From: an uncultured Monoglobus sp.
Lineage (GTDB): Bacteria > Bacillota > Clostridia > Monoglobales > Monoglobaceae
Assembly: GCA_947624305.1 (NCBI GenBank)
Contig: CANQKC010000007.1
Location: 1-64,000 of the forward strand
Length of the DNA: 64,000 nt
Reading direction: 5' to 3'
Position numbers and translations under genes: made by a program. Below the pieces are notes generated by a model that saw only the letters and a program-made list of their open reading frames with translations, was not told the origin of the DNA and searched no databases. This document shows positions 11,301 to 26,300 of the stretch, piece after piece (position 1 is the first letter of the stretch; the number at the start of each line of letters is the position of its first letter).

Positions 11301-14300
11301 TTTCCGATAAGAGTTTGATTGATAGTTACGAGAGTTCCAGCCTCTAAGAAGTTCTCTCCTGTCGGCAGTGTCGTAACGGCGTCGGTTCCAACGCTCGATC
11401 CAATGTTCCAACCCGCGAATACCGCGTCGGTTTTCGTCATGCTTCCGCTGCCCTGGATCACAGCCTCGTCGCCCTCGGCGTATGTTCTGAGTCCATGCGG
11501 CGCTTCACCCGTGGTCTTGCCGTCGTCGTGATATTTAATCCTGTAAATATCATTGGGCGTGTTCCATACCGCGTAGAGCGTGGTTCCGCTCAGCTCGGCG
11601 TTCATTTTCTCGATCGTTCCGGGCATATGGAAGTGGCTCTCGTCAATGCTGCCGTCATCGGTCTTTCTGTGCGCCCATCCGGCCAGGCTGTAACCTTCGG
11701 GTATCTTATCCTCACCGTCGACTATATGGTTTATGTCGAGGAAAGTGATCGAATCGCCGAAGCCGTAGAGATTGTTGTCCTCGGGCGCGATGACATCTTT
11801 CTTGACGTCGTCGGTCCAGTTGGGATCATCCTGCGGATAGTTGGCGTCATAGAATATCTGCATATAATCGGGCTTGTCGTCGGTTCCCGCAGAGCCGTCA
11901 GGACCCTTCTTTTCATCCTTCGCCCATACCGCGTAAACGTCGATCGTCTTGCCGCCATTCAATGTCGCGGCATCAAACGTCACGGTTCCGCTCTCGATGA
12001 TTTCGGCGTCCTTCTCGCTATTCTCGTCTGTAACGTCGGCGGGGTCTTTCTTAAAGCTCCAGCCCACAAACGCGTAACCCGCTTTTGTGAACATCGGCTG
12101 CTCGGGATTATCAAGACTCTTGTTTTTGCTGAGCTCAACAACGTTATTGTCATTGTACTGCTTGGAATCGGTAACAGTAACGTCCTCGGCGCCGTTGTTG
12201 CCGTGGTATACCAGGCTGTATGCCGTCGTCCACTGCGCGTACAGCGTGTCATAGCCGTCGGTCTTGATAAACGATCCGTCTATGTCGACCTGAGCGCCGT
12301 TTACCGGATCGTTCAGTCTCCAGCCGGTGAATGTCCATCCTTCGCGAACGGGGTTTCCACCCTCCGCCTTGTCGCCGCTGATATCTACCAACTCTAAGGG
12401 AGCGATATCCTGATTGTTCTTAAACTTAGGCGTGGGAATGTTTTCTACACTGTCGCTGCCCGCGTTCATATCATAGCCGTACTGGAAGTAGTCCTCGATC
12501 GTATCTTTGTTGCCGTCCTTCGCCCATACCGCGTAAACCGTGATATCGCCGCTCGCGAAGGTCACGGTGTCAGTCAGCTGCAGATCAGCCGCCGCTCCTT
12601 GGGTCATAATATCCTTATGCTTAATCATTGACCAGCCAAGGAACTTAAATCCGTCTCTCGCGGGCTCATTCTGCTGACCGGACGCGGTCTTGTAGCTTTC
12701 CGCAAGTGAGTCTACTTTTGATTCGCTGCGGTGAACCTCTTTGTCGGCAACTATCGGCAAGCTGTCATGGTTCAGATCAAACTTCAAAGTGTAGTCGCCT
12801 TCCCATACCGCATACAGTACGTCGAAACCGTCGGTCTTGGTGAATTTGTCGCCGCTCTTATAGAGCGTCTCACCATTCATTGTAGCGTCCGGATTGGGCT
12901 TATATCCCGTGCCGTCCGGTTTGTTAAGACTCCAGCCTTTGAATACATATTTTTCAAGCGTCGGAACCTCGCCGGCTATCGTGATCTGCTCGTCGACGTT
13001 GTGCTGCGCATAATCATTCGTCGGCATTGGCGAAGGCTCGCCGCTCGCCGCCGCGGGTTTGTTCGCATCGTATCTGTACTGACTGTAGTCGGGTATGTTG
13101 TCGCCTTTGTCTCCACTGCCGTAGCTGTCGTCCGCCCACAACGCGTAAACGGTTGTGGCGTTGCCCTCAAGCTGTATCATGCTTATCTTAAAGCCTGCCT
13201 CGGAGCTGAGAATAATCGGATCATGGCTCTGCTCGCTCCAGCCCAGGAAGATCGCGTTTGTCCTGGTCGGCCTCGCCTCGGTATCAAGAGTTACTATATC
13301 GTTTCTCTGATATGTGGCAGTCTTGGGGATTGGGTGTTCCGCGTTGTCCTCGCCGCCGTTTAAGTCATATGTGAGCGTAACATTGTCGTCCGCTCTCCAA
13401 ATGGCGTACAGCGTGTCAGCGGTCGCGCTCTTGCTAAATGTTCCGCCCGACTGATAAATATTGTCTTTATCGGGCAAAGACGCTCCCTTTTCGAGATCGG
13501 ATATCTGCTCGTTCAGGCTCCAGCCCATAAAGTGGTATCCGCTGCGAACAGGCGCTCCTTCCAAAACTACCACCGATCTGCCCGGTTCATATGTGCCCTG
13601 ATCATTCGGCAGGTTTGTAACTCCTTCGGCATTTCCGTCATAGAATACCTGCGTCTGATCCGGCTTGCCGTCGCCTTTGTTTCCGGGATCAGAAGGATCG
13701 CCCTTAGTATCCGCCGCCCATACCGCGTAGACATGGAGTTCTTCTCCCTCATGTATTGTGTCGGTCGTGGCTATATCGGGCAGAGCCTCGTTCGCGCCGT
13801 ACTTCTTGCCCGACGCGTCGGTCTTCTTTGTCCAGCCCGCGAATACGCAGCCTTCGGGAGCCTTCTTCTGCTCACTATCGAGCTTGCCGCTCGGGTCGAT
13901 CGCCTTGTCATACTCAACGGTCGCGTTGTTGGGATACGGCTCGGACTGATACGAAGCGCCCGTACCGTTGTTAACATGATATGTTACTCTGTTCTCGTTA
14001 AAGTCGGCAATTCCGTTGTTGTTGCTGTCATTTGCCCATACCGCGTAGAGCGTCATGGTTCTGGCCGTCTTGTCAAGATTTGCGTCGTCGCTGAGTATTG
14101 TTCCCGCTCCGGGTCTGATAAGTCCCTCGGGAGCCTCTGCAACGTTGGTATCCGGTGTCAGCTTATCTTTATCGGTTTTCTTTACCCAGCCGATAAGAAC
14201 AGAGTTCGCTTTTGTCAGCGGCGTTTCTCCTGTATTGCCCGCCGCTACAACTCTGTCGCCTATCGCGTATCTCACCGTGTCGGTCGGAACGGTTCCGCTC

Positions 14301-17300
14301 GCCGCGGAGTCGTTCTTGTCATATACAACCTTGTATATCTTAGTGTCAGCCGTCCACTGCGCTTTGAGCACATCAAGCTTGTCGGTCTTGTTGAAAGTCT
14401 CGCCCGGCTGATAAATTTTTTCAGTGCCGTCGTTAAGCGTCCAACCGGTGAAGGTATAGCCTACCTGATCGCCGGTCGCCGAAATGGTCGGCAGACCGCC
14501 GGTGCTGATAACGGTGACGTCGCTGCCCGCCGCGTAGGTGTTGTTGTCAACCGGAATGTTGCTTACCGTCTGACCTTCTGCCAAACCTTCGGGCAGATTT
14601 GCAAGATAGCGTACCTGCTGTCTGTCGGGCTTTTCGTCGGGAGTTCCGATCTCGTCACCCTTATTGTCATTGGTACCGCTCTTATCCTCGGCCCATACCG
14701 CGTATATGTCCTCATCGGCCGTGCCGAATGTTACGTATGTTTTAAGATCGGGCAGATCTTCGCTGTCAAGATACGTTTGCTTATTCGGGTTCGGCTTTGT
14801 CCATCCTGCGAACGCGTAGCCCGCGGGAGCGTTGAAATCGCGTCCGTCGGTTTTCATGGCATCCGTTACGCCTCTCTCGAGCGGAACGGACGAGTTATTG
14901 CCGTGTTTCGTGGGATCGGCGTATACCGATTCGCCTTCCTCCTTATTATTGGCGTGGTATCTGAGCTCGTAATTTCCGACCGCCCATACCGCGTACAGCA
15001 CGTCAAGTCCGTCGCCCTTGGTGAAGCTCTTTTCTTTAATCACATCACCCTCGGAAGCGTTGGGATCATTAAGAGCCCAGCCCTTAAATTCGTATCCCAC
15101 TCTGTTGGGCGTGCCTTCCTTCAGGTCAACCGTATCGCCCGGCGTGTACTCGCCGTTGTCGGTGGGAACGCCGGTGACGGTGTCGCCGCTGCCGTTTCCG
15201 TCGTAGCGAACCTGCTTGTAGTCGGGCTTGTTGTCGCTGCCCGTCACGCTCGGATCGGGGTTGCCGTTATATGTATCCGCCGCCCATACCGCGTAAACGT
15301 CCACAAATCCGGTCAAATTCTCAACCTCGATTATGATCGGTGGCATAGCCGTCTTTCTGGCGTATGTCACTGCCTTTCCGTCAGTCATTGTGTTGGTGTA
15401 GCTCCAGCCCGCGAATACCGCGCCGTCAAGCTTCATCTGTACTTTAGACTCGCTCAGTCCGTCAGGATAGAGTTTAACGGTCTTGTTGTATGAGTCATTA
15501 AGCGAATCATCGCCGTAAATATGCGTGTGGGTTATCGCCTCATCGCCTTCATCACCGTGCGCGCCGTCCTCATGGATCATCTTTCCGCCTGCGGAATGGT
15601 ATGTGATCTCCAGACTAACCGCAGTCCACTGCGCGGTAAACGTAACGCTGTGGTTCGGCATTTTGAAGCTGTTTGTCTGACTGTCTCCTCTGCCGTAAAC
15701 CGTGTCGGGTATTTCAAGATCATTGGTCTTCCAGCCCGTGAACCTGTAGCCGGTCCTTGTGGGTCTCTGGAACGCTACCTGAACGGTCTCACCATTTACG
15801 CCGGTATGGGTGTCGGGCATGTTATAAACCGTATCGCTTACACCCGATACATAGAATACCTGGCTGTAATCGGGAACACTGTCACGGTCGGTGTCCGCCG
15901 CCCATATCGGATAGAGGTGCAGCGTCTTTGTGCCGTCAGCGGGCTCAGTATCGATCATCTTTGCGATGAGAGCTTGGTTGATAGTTACGAGAGTTCCAGC
16001 CTCTAAGAAGTTCTCTCCTGTCGGCAGTGTCGTAACGGCGTCGGTTCCAGCACTCGATCCAATGTTCCAACCCGCGAATATCGCGTCGGTTTTCGTCATG
16101 CTTCCGCTGCCTTGGATCACCGCCTTGTCGCCCTCAGCGTATGTCCTGAGTCCCTGCGGAGCAGCGCCCGAGGTCTTTCCGTCCTCGTGATACTGAACTC
16201 TGTAAATGTCTGTCGGGTCGTTCCAGATCGCGTAGAGAGTCGCTCCGCTGAGATCTTCATTCATTTCCGTAACGGTTCCGGGATCGTGTATATGCCATGA
16301 TTTCACAACGGTTCCGCTATAGTCTTCCTCGCTCTTGGAGTGCGCCCATCCGGCCAGGCTGTAACCCTTTGGTATGTTTTCCTTGCCCTCTATATCGCGG
16401 AATGTGATCTGATCGCCGAAGCTGTAGAGATTGCTGTCAACCGGCGCAGTTACCGCCGCCTTGACGTCACTCGTCCAGTTGACGTCGCTCGGATAGTTAG
16501 CGTCATAGAACAACTGCTTGTAATCCGGCTTGCCGTCGCCTTTGTCGCTTCCGTCCGGCTCCTTGTCACCCTTAACGTCCTTCGCCCATACCGCGTAAAC
16601 GTCGATCGTCTTGCCGCCATTCAATGTCGCGGCGTCAAACGTCACGGTTCCGCTCTCGATGATCTCGGCGTCCTTCTCGCTCTTCTCGTCTGTAACGTCA
16701 GCGGGGTCTTTCTTAAAGCTCCAGCCCACAAATGCATAACCCGCTTTTGTGAACATCGGCTGCTCGGGATTATCAAGACTCTTGTTTTTGTTGAGCTCCG
16801 CAACGTTATTGTCGTTGTACTGCTTTGGATCGGTAACGTCCTCGGCGCCGTTGTTGCCGTGGTATACCAGGCTGTATGCCGTCGTCCACTGCGCGTACAG
16901 CGTGTCATAGCCGCCCGTCTTGATAAACGATCCGTCTTTCTCGACCCATGCGCCGTTTGCCGCGTTGTTCAGCCTCCAGCCGAGGAACGTCCAACCCGCG
17001 CGAACAGGATCGCCGCCGATTGCTTTGTCTTCCGCGATCTCAACCTTTTGATTCGGTGTGATATTATTTTTCTTAGGCGTGGGAATGTTTTCTACACTGT
17101 CGCTGCCCGCGTTCATATTATAACCGTACTGGAAGTAGTCCTCAATTCCGTCGCCGTCTTCGGGGCCTTCGCCGCCCTTGACGTCGGTTGCCCATACCGC
17201 GTAAACCGTGATATCGCTGCTTTCGAAGGTCACGATTCCGCTGCTGCGGTCGATTATATTGGGCTGCGCCGCCTGATAAGAACCGTAAGACTGAATGTCA

Positions 17301-20300
17301 TTAAACTTAGTCAGCGACCATCCGAGGAACTTATATCCTTCTCTTGTGGGATCGCCCGACTGTAACGTATTATAAATATCATACGGTTTAGCGGGGGTTT
17401 CGGTCTTATGAACCTCTTTGTCGGCAATTATCGGCAAGCCGTCATGGTTCAGGTCAAACATCAAGGTGTAGTCGCCTTCCCATACCGCATACAGCACGTC
17501 GAAGCCGTCGGTCTTGGTAAAGCTGCCATCCTTGGTATAGAGATCTGTTGAGCCCTCTTTATATCCCGTGCCGTCGGACTTGTTCAGGCTCCAGCCCTTG
17601 AATACGTAATTATCAAGCTTCGGCTCCTCAGTCGCGATCGGGATAGAATCGCCTTTGCTCTTCTCTTCGTAAACATTGGTCGGCATTCCGCTGACTTTGC
17701 CGCTCGCCGCGGCGGGTTTGTTCTCGTCGTACTTATACTGACTGTAGTCGGGTATGTTGTCGCCTTTATCTCCGCTGCCGTAGCTGTCGTCCGCCCACAA
17801 AGCGTAAACAGTTGTGACGTCATCGTTGCCCATAACCACATTGGTTACCAGATAGTCAAGTTCCGCCTTGGTGATAATAGGCTCGTGCTGCTGCAAGCTC
17901 CAGCCCAGGAATATCGCGTTTGCCCTTGTCGGCTTCTTTTCCGTGTCAAGCGCGACCGTGTCGCCCGCGAAGTGATCCGTCACATCAGCGGGAACATCTC
18001 CCGTACCGCCGTTTGCGTCATAATGCAGCGTTACAGATTTCTTTGCTTGCCACTGTGCCTCAAGAATGAGACCCTCAGGGGGAACGGTCACGTTTCTCTG
18101 ACCGCTGCTGTATGTCTGCGTATTATCCTTTACCGTCCAGTTCATGAAGTCACGCGCGTTCCTGTGAGGAACAACGTCAGACAAAGTGGCCGTGTTGCCC
18201 GTGACGGTCTGAGCGGGAGGCATGCCCTCCGCTTTGTCTTCGCCGTCGCCGTCATTCGGCAGATAGATGATTTGATTATAATCGGGTACTCCGTCGCCGT
18301 TTGAATCGGCTGCCCATACCGCGTACAGCTTCATCACTTGTCCCTGTGGTTGAACATAAGTGGTCGTGCCCGCTGTAAGAACACTGTCCAAATTCGCCCT
18401 TGTGGGTGTGATCTTCGCGTTGACCGACCAGCCCACAAACACACTCGCGCCATTTTTCTTGACATCGCTGTCCTTCACGGTTACCGACTTGCTTTCGGAA
18501 TTCAGATCGACCGCGTAATATGTCTTATCGTCGGTAGGAGTGTTGCCTTCCCCGCCGTTTAAATCATAAACGACCTTATATTCATCGGCATCCTTCTCCC
18601 ATACCGCGTAGAGCACATCGAGCTTTTTGCTCTTTGTGACTGTTTCTCCGGGGTGCAGCAGCGTTGAACCATTCGGATTTGTTATATTATATTTCTGATC
18701 CGTGCTCCATCCGACAAAGTGATATCCGCTTGTCTCGTCGCCGCCTATTGTTATCAGGGGCGTCTTGCCGCCCGCCGCGAGCATAACGGTGAAGTTCTGC
18801 TTGTCTCTGTAATCATTCGGGTCGATCGGAATATTCACCGCGGCGACATCTTTGCCGCTATTGGCCTCACTGACGGCGCTCGGGATATTGGCATCATACT
18901 TAACCTGATATACGTCGGGTATGGTATCCGTTCCGCCGCCCTCGGAATTTCCGTAGGTATCCGCCGACCATGCGGCATACACGTTCACATCTGTTGTTCC
19001 GAATGTCACGCTGTCAATAAATTTCTTGCCTTCCAAATCCTCCACAAGACCGTTGTTGATCTTATTAGCCTCATCCGTCCAGCCGACAAACGCGTAATTC
19101 AAAGCCGAGAAATTGAGTGAGGCATCGCTCGGCTCTCTCAAGCGGGTAACGGCTTTTTCGGGATATCTGTTGGATGACGCCACGGCGGCTCCCGTGCCGC
19201 TCGGCGGATAGTTCGGGTAATAATTGAGCGAGTATGTGGGCGCATCAGTCCAAACGGCATAGAGGGTTATACCGTTTGAGGTGTCTATATGCTTGTCGGA
19301 GCCGTATATATCTTTTTCAATATTGATTGAGCTTCCGACAGTATAAGGGGGTGTTCCTATTGCCGTTTGTTTTGTAAGGCTCCAGCCCACAAAGCTGTGC
19401 TGATCCCATTTTGCGGCCTCACTCGCATCAAGCTGCTGAACAATTATCGTGTTGCCAAGCTCATATGCGTTGGGGTCAGTGGGAACATTGATTTCGGGAA
19501 CCGCTATTCCCTTGTCATACTTAACCTGCTTATAATCGGGCGTTCCGTTGTTGTCGCTGTCCACAGCCCACAGGGCGTAAACATTAATATCATCTTCTGC
19601 GAATGTGACGCGCTCGATCATCGGATTATCTCTTTCGTCGGTATGGCTCTTAACGGGACCCTTTTTGTCCCGTGTCCAGCCGAGGAAGGTGTAGCCTTCG
19701 GCTGTAAGTTTTCCGGTATTGCCGACGAGATCCACAACGTCGCCGGTGACTTTTCCGCTCACCGGATCGGGAACAACGCCCGTGCCTGCTTCTCCAGGCC
19801 AATTCGCGTTATATGTCAGTTTCTTATAGGCGATTGGCTGCCACTGAGCGTAGAGCGTGTCAAGCTGAGCGCCCTTTGTGAAGTGGTCGCCGAATTGATA
19901 GAGTTTACCCGTCTCAGGATTTGTTTCCGAGACGTCATCCTTGTTGAGGCTCCAGCCAAGGAAGGTGTAGCCCTCAAGCGTGGGATCGGGTCCCGCCACA
20001 AACGCGTGCTGACCTATCGTGTGCTCTTCGTAATCGGAGGGCACTCCCTGCACCTCAACATCTAAAGCTTCTTCCGGCTTGTTGCCGTCATACTTTATCT
20101 GATAGATATCGGGAACCTTGTCGGGCGCGGGAGTAACATCCGGGCCGCCGGGTGCCGGCGTGGGTCCGAATGTGTCGGTCGACCATACGGCGTACACGTC
20201 TTTGTCCGCATCCATAATTATGGTGTCGCCCAGGATAGTGGGGAATTTTTCGCCGTCGCCAAGAACATCGCCGTATGCCGGTTTGAGTGTACCACCATTC

Positions 20301-23300
20301 GCCGTCGGCTTCTCGGTTGTCCAGCCGACAAATATGTGATTATCTTTATGGAAGTTGTTTATATATATTTTGTCCGCGTCCTCGATCTCGGCGCCGTTCT
20401 TTTCAAGCGGCACGATTCCGGGCTGTATTCCGGTAACCTTCTTCCACTCCGGTCTATCATCTTCGCTCTCGGTTTTTGAGTCAAGCACGCCGCCGTTCTC
20501 ATTATATGTAAGCGTATAGCTTCCGTCCTTCGCCCACACCGCGTACAGAGTGTCGGTATAGCCGTTTTTGGTGAATTTCTGGCCCGGCTGATACAGCGGT
20601 CTGCCGTCGTCGTCCTTGGCATTGTTGAGGCTCCAGCCTATGAATATGTAACCCTCAAGAGTCGGAACTTTATCTTCGGGAACTTGGAAGTCCTTGCCGA
20701 TTTGCTCCACGGGTACCGCGGTATTCTCGGGCTTGCCGCTTGCTTTCTCGTCCTCGACCTTCTTGGGACCATCTCCGTCATTTTGGTCGGGATAATAGCC
20801 GTAGTCATAGCGCACCTCACAGGCGTCGGGCATCTTGTCGGGCTCGTCGGTCGACGGGCTCGTCACGTCCTTCGCCCATACCGCATAAACCGTGACGGGT
20901 CCCTCAACATTAATTGCCTCATTTAGGATATTCACGCTGCCGAGCGGATGATCCACGGTGCCGTATTCCGCAATGCCGTTCGCGGCGTTATCCTCGGTCC
21001 AGCCGATGAGGATATAGTTGGCCTTTTCGGGCGCCTTTTCCAAATCGCCGTTTTTGCTGCCCGTGAAGTCAACGGTGTCATTTAACTTATGCTCAACCGT
21101 CTTATCTTTGGAAACATCGTCGATATTTCCGCCGTTTAACACATATTTTACCGCTATGGTATCATCCCACTGGGCGGTGAGAACCAATCCGCTTCCGGGA
21201 ATATCGCTGCGGGATATTGTTTTGACCTCTTTGCCGTATTTATTGGCATCATCCGCTTTGGAGCTCTTCCAATAGCTGAAAACATGGCGGCTGTCCCAAA
21301 CGGGAACGTCGGTTATAACGTCAACATTTCCATCCTCTGGTATCGCCGTTGCGTACGGGAATGTTTTTGCGGGTTCTCCGGTAAACTTTCCGTTATCGCC
21401 GGCCGCGCCCGAGCGATAGATGATCTGGTCATAATCGGGCGTTTCGTCGCCGTTGGTGTCTACTGCCCATACCGCGTAGAGGATCATAACGCCTGTGGTG
21501 TCGCCGGGTGTCATTTGTGTCGTACTACCCGGTTTGATCAGCTTTTTGCCGTCATCTTCGCCTTGAAGAGCTGTATAGTCATCGCTATCTTTCGCGCTTA
21601 TCGCGGGGTACCTCGTCTTGCTCCAGCCGAGGAAGGTATGGCCGTAGCGCACAAATTTATCATTGCCGTCAAGCTCCGGTCCTTTGTTGTCCTTGACCGT
21701 GACATCTTGTTCTTTGACATACGTCGTTTCGTCAATCGGGGCGTTGCCCACATTCGAGCCGTTTCCGTAGTACAGCACATGATACTCGGTGGGATTGCCT
21801 TCCCAGATCGCGTACAGAGTGTCGCAGCCCGCCGTTTTGGTGAACTTAGTCGGATCTGACTCGTAATTATATGTGCTGCCTTCGGGTTTTACGCTCGAGG
21901 GATAATAGAGCTTTGCGTCCCCTTCAACAGTGGGGGTGTTGAGGCTCCAGCCCATAAACGTGAAGCCATTGCGCGTGGGTATGCCGTTCTGAATCGTAAC
22001 GTTCGTGCCTTGGTCATATTTTCCTTCGTCGGTGGGTATACCCGATACCGCGCCGGCGGTGGCGTTGCCGTCGTATATAACCTGATAATAGTCGGGCACT
22101 CCGTCGCTTTTGTTTCCGCCGCCCTCGACACTTGAATCCTTTGCGTCAACCGCCCAGGCCGCGTAGAGGTTCATCACATTCTGGCCGTCGTCCGCCTTGA
22201 GAGGCACGGTACCGGCTTTAGCGGGATCGGTTATGCCGGAAGTCTGATTTCTGATATACAGTTCGCCGTCTGTCGCGAGCTTTTTCAGTTCTTCAATTGA
22301 TATTATTCTGGCGTGCGAGCTGTTGCGCGTCCAGCCGAGGAATACCGCGTAATCAAGGGTCGGCCAATAGGTCGGCTCTGCCGTCTCATCGTCGGGCAGG
22401 CCTTCAATTGTTTTGCTTGTGAAGGGCACATCGGCGCCCGCCGCGTATCTTGTGTTGTCAACGGGCTTTTGATCGCCCCAGGCGCCGCCGTTCTCGTGAT
22501 AGAGCACGCCGTACTTCACGGGCTCCCAAACGGCGTAAAGCTCAACCAGTCCGGCATTCTTTGTGAACTTGGTGTCGTCCGCTGCCACGGTGAATTCGCT
22601 GTAGTCGCCGTAAGGAGTGCTTCCTACCGCCATCTGCGCGGGCTGATAGGGGCTGTTTGCATGATCGGTTCCAAATATCGAGGCAAGATTGTTGTCTCTT
22701 TCAAACGCAGTCTTATACTCTTGAACTTTATATCCCGCCGCGTACCATCCGCGGAACTCATAGCCCTCAAGCTGCGGAAGTCTCTGTGAGGCGTCCGAAG
22801 GCATAACGGTCACCTCAGCGCCCGCGGCGTATCTGTTTGTGTCGGTTGGCAGGTAGCTCACGTTTCCCTCGGGACTTCCGGGAGCGTTTGTTTTGCCGTC
22901 GGTATAGATAACCTGCTCGTTGTCGGGTATGCCGTCGGAACTGTTTCTGTCGGTTCCGCCGCCGCGTTTATCCTCGGCCCATACCGCGTAAACATCGGTG
23001 CTCGGACTGCTCTTAGTGTTGACCGTGGTGATCGGGAAATCGGCTAAAGTATCACTCTCGTCAATATTCTCATTAAGCTTTCCGTCTGCCTTTATATAGT
23101 TACTGTCATTATATTTGCTATTCGTTGTCCAGCCCACGAAGGTAACCGCCGTGCCGTTTATAGGCGCATGCGTGGGCTTGACATCGGTATTCAGCGCATA
23201 GGACTCGTTGGGCTCAACGGTCTCGGTGAACGGCGTACTTTCATTATAATCTTTACCGTCTTTGTTCCATGTGCCGCCGCTCATATGATAGTTAACGGTG

Positions 23301-26300
23301 GGCATATTGTCCCACTGCGCGGTCAGTACGTCGAGCTGTCCGTTCTTATCGAATGTGTCGTCGCCGCTATAATATACGACACCTGTGCCGGGGTCGGGCA
23401 GTTCGCCGGATTTCGGTTTTCCGTTCAGCGTCCAACCAAGGAAATGTGCGCCGAATGTCGTCGGCTTCATCGACCTTACATAGACTTTCTCGCCAATCTT
23501 ATATTGCGCTCTGTCGTTGGGCAGATCGCTGACCTCGTCCGCGGTTCCCTTGACGTATCTTACCTGGAACGCGTCGGCAATGCCGTCTGTCTCGCCTTCC
23601 TTGTCGGTATTGGTGCTGTAATTATCCTGCGCCCAAACCGCGTAAACGTCCTTGTCGGCGCTTTCAAGCGTGACCTTGGTTACAAGCTTGGGCAGTTCTG
23701 TTTTATTGTCATAGGTGGACTGAACACCTGGATTATCCGCCCAGCCTACAAATACATATCCGGCCGGCGCTGTGTATTCAAGACTTTGATCGCCCCTTGA
23801 CTCGCCTATCTCCGCGTCAAGCGTCACATCGCTGCCATTCGAATAAGCGGGGGATTTATATGTCGGGCCTTTATTATCGTCACTTAAAGTGTTCACATGG
23901 TAATTCACATAATACGCCTTTTTCCATACGGCGTAGAGCGTGTCGAGCCGACCGCTCTTGGTAAATTGGTCACCCTCCTGATAGAGACTGCCGTCCGGCT
24001 TTTTACCATTACCGTCAGTTTTGTTCAAGCTCCAACCCTTGAACACATATCCCTCAAGCGTGGGATTGGGGCCGGCCACAACCGCGTGCTGGCCGATCGT
24101 GTGCGCTTCATAATCCTCGGGAACACCCTTGACATCAATGCCATCCGGCGCGTCTTCCGGCTTGTGGCCGTCATATTTGATCTGGTAAACATCGGGAATA
24201 TCATCCGGTCTTGGCGTCGCGCCGGGCTCCGGCGCACCGAAGTTATTCGTTGACCAGATCGCGTAAACGTCGATATTGCTGTTGGTGACAGTCACTCTGT
24301 CGGTTATGTTAACTCCTTCCGGTATGGCCGTCTCGCCGTATACTTGATTTGTCACTTGAACGGACGTTGTCCAGCCCACAAACAAATTGCCATCTTTGGT
24401 GAAGGTGTTGGTGTACTTGCCGACCGCGTCGGTGTCATCGCCTTCAAGCTCAAGCGCCTCGGTGGTTCCGGCAGTAATTCCGGAGATTGTGACTGTATCG
24501 GTCACATTATTCCAACCCTCTCTGGGCTGACCTTTCTTTTCGATGTCGGTCACGTCATCGGCGTATACGGAACTAAGCGTACCGCCGTTGGCGTGGTACG
24601 TCAGACTGTATGTCGCGTCTTTCTTCGCCCATATCGCGTAGAGCACGTCAAGCTTTCCGGACTTTTTAAACTGCTGACCCGCACGTTTAAGAGTATCAGC
24701 CTCGCCGGCGTGCTTCGGATCGTTAAGGCTCCAGCCCATAAAGATATAGCCCTCGAGAGTCGGATCGCCGTTGGCATGAAGCTTGATATTAACATCATCG
24801 CCTACCGCGTATTGAGTATCATCCACGGGGATATTTGCTGCGGTGGGTTTGGGCCCGTCAATGGAATCATATTCGGGCGCGTTTTCCACATTGTCTTCAT
24901 AGCGAACCTGATACGCGTCCGGAGTGTTGTCGGGCGCGGCGGTGCTTGAGCCGCCCTCGTCAACGATCCATACCGCATAGACGGTCTTGCCGGTATTCTC
25001 CTCCGGCATAGTTATTGTTGTGTCGATTAAGTCCTTCGGAAGCACGGCAAATTCGTCTTCTTCCTCTGTCTCTTTGCCGTAGATCTTGCCGTTTGCTTCT
25101 GCTTTATCCGTCCAGCCGGCGAAGATATAGCCCGACTCATGTGTCGGAGCCGCAACTCCGTCAGCCGTGCCGAGCGTCACGGTTGTGCCCGGCTCATGCT
25201 GCGTGGTTTTCTTGTCAATCGGATCCTCTGCCCACTTTCCGCCGTTGGCGTCATAGGTAAGCGTAGCCTTTTCGGTGTCCCACTTGGCCTCGAGTATAAG
25301 GCCCACGTCGGGTATATCGTCCTTAGCAATAATTGCTCCCGCAACGTATTCTTTTGTTTTTACGGTGCCTACTCCATCCGCGGGATTTACCACGGTCCAG
25401 CCCTCAAATGTGTATTTTTCAAGCTTGGGCGCGGGGTCATCGCCGACACCTGTGCCCTTGACGGTGTACTCGCCCTCGCCTATCGTGTCTGCGGTAGGCA
25501 GAGGCATACGACCGTCATCCGGAGCTTTAGGATAATCCGCGCTTCCGGGGAGATAGATAACCTGCTCATAATCGGGCGTTCCGTCGCCGATGGGATTGCC
25601 GTCATCATCCTTTCCGCCGTAAGCGTCCGCCGCCCATACCGCGTACAGCACCATAACGCCGCTTTCGGCATGCTTCATCGCGGTTTCTGCACCGGGAGTT
25701 ATAATGTCCGGCTTTTTACTTTTCTCGGTGACCGGTTCTTCCTTTTTGGCGCTCCAGCCGAGGAAGGTATAGCCGTCTCTCGCGAGATTGCCGTCTCCGT
25801 CGCCGTCTTTATTAGTCTTTGTTGTAAAATTATCATCCTCGGAATATTTTTCGGTGTCGGTGGGCTCGCTGCCGCTTGTCGCGCCGTTGCCGTTGTATAC
25901 AACGCCGTAAACCGGGGACAAGGGTTCCCATACCGCGTAGAGTATATCAACCCCGGCGGATTTGTTGAAGGTGTTACCTGCCGTATAAAGATCACTGCCA
26001 TTCTTTCCCGAACCGTCGGGTGCGTTAAGGCTCCAGCCCTTGAAAGTATAGCCGCTTCTGGTGAGTGCCGAGCCGTCCTGAACCGTGACGGAAGTAACTC
26101 CGCTGCCAAAGTTATATTTTGCTTCGTCCTTTGGCAATTTGCTTGTATCAACCTCGCCCGCTCCCGCGTTGGCGTCATAGATTACCTGATAATAGTCGGG
26201 TATGCCGTCGCCCTTGTGATTGCCGTTCGCTTCGCGTTCGCCGTAGCGGTCGACCGCCCACGCCGCATACAAATTCATGACCGTGCTGTATTCGCCGAGT

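Noticed and set aside
13532-15493. 653-codon plus-strand ORF (and similar long ones at 9176-10999, 25139-26671, 7559-8914)
   Set aside because: They lie antisense to the giant gene and arise because its repeated, GC-rich codons lack antisense stops. They have no family motifs and no consistent ribosome binding sites, and they break at ordinary points of the real gene.
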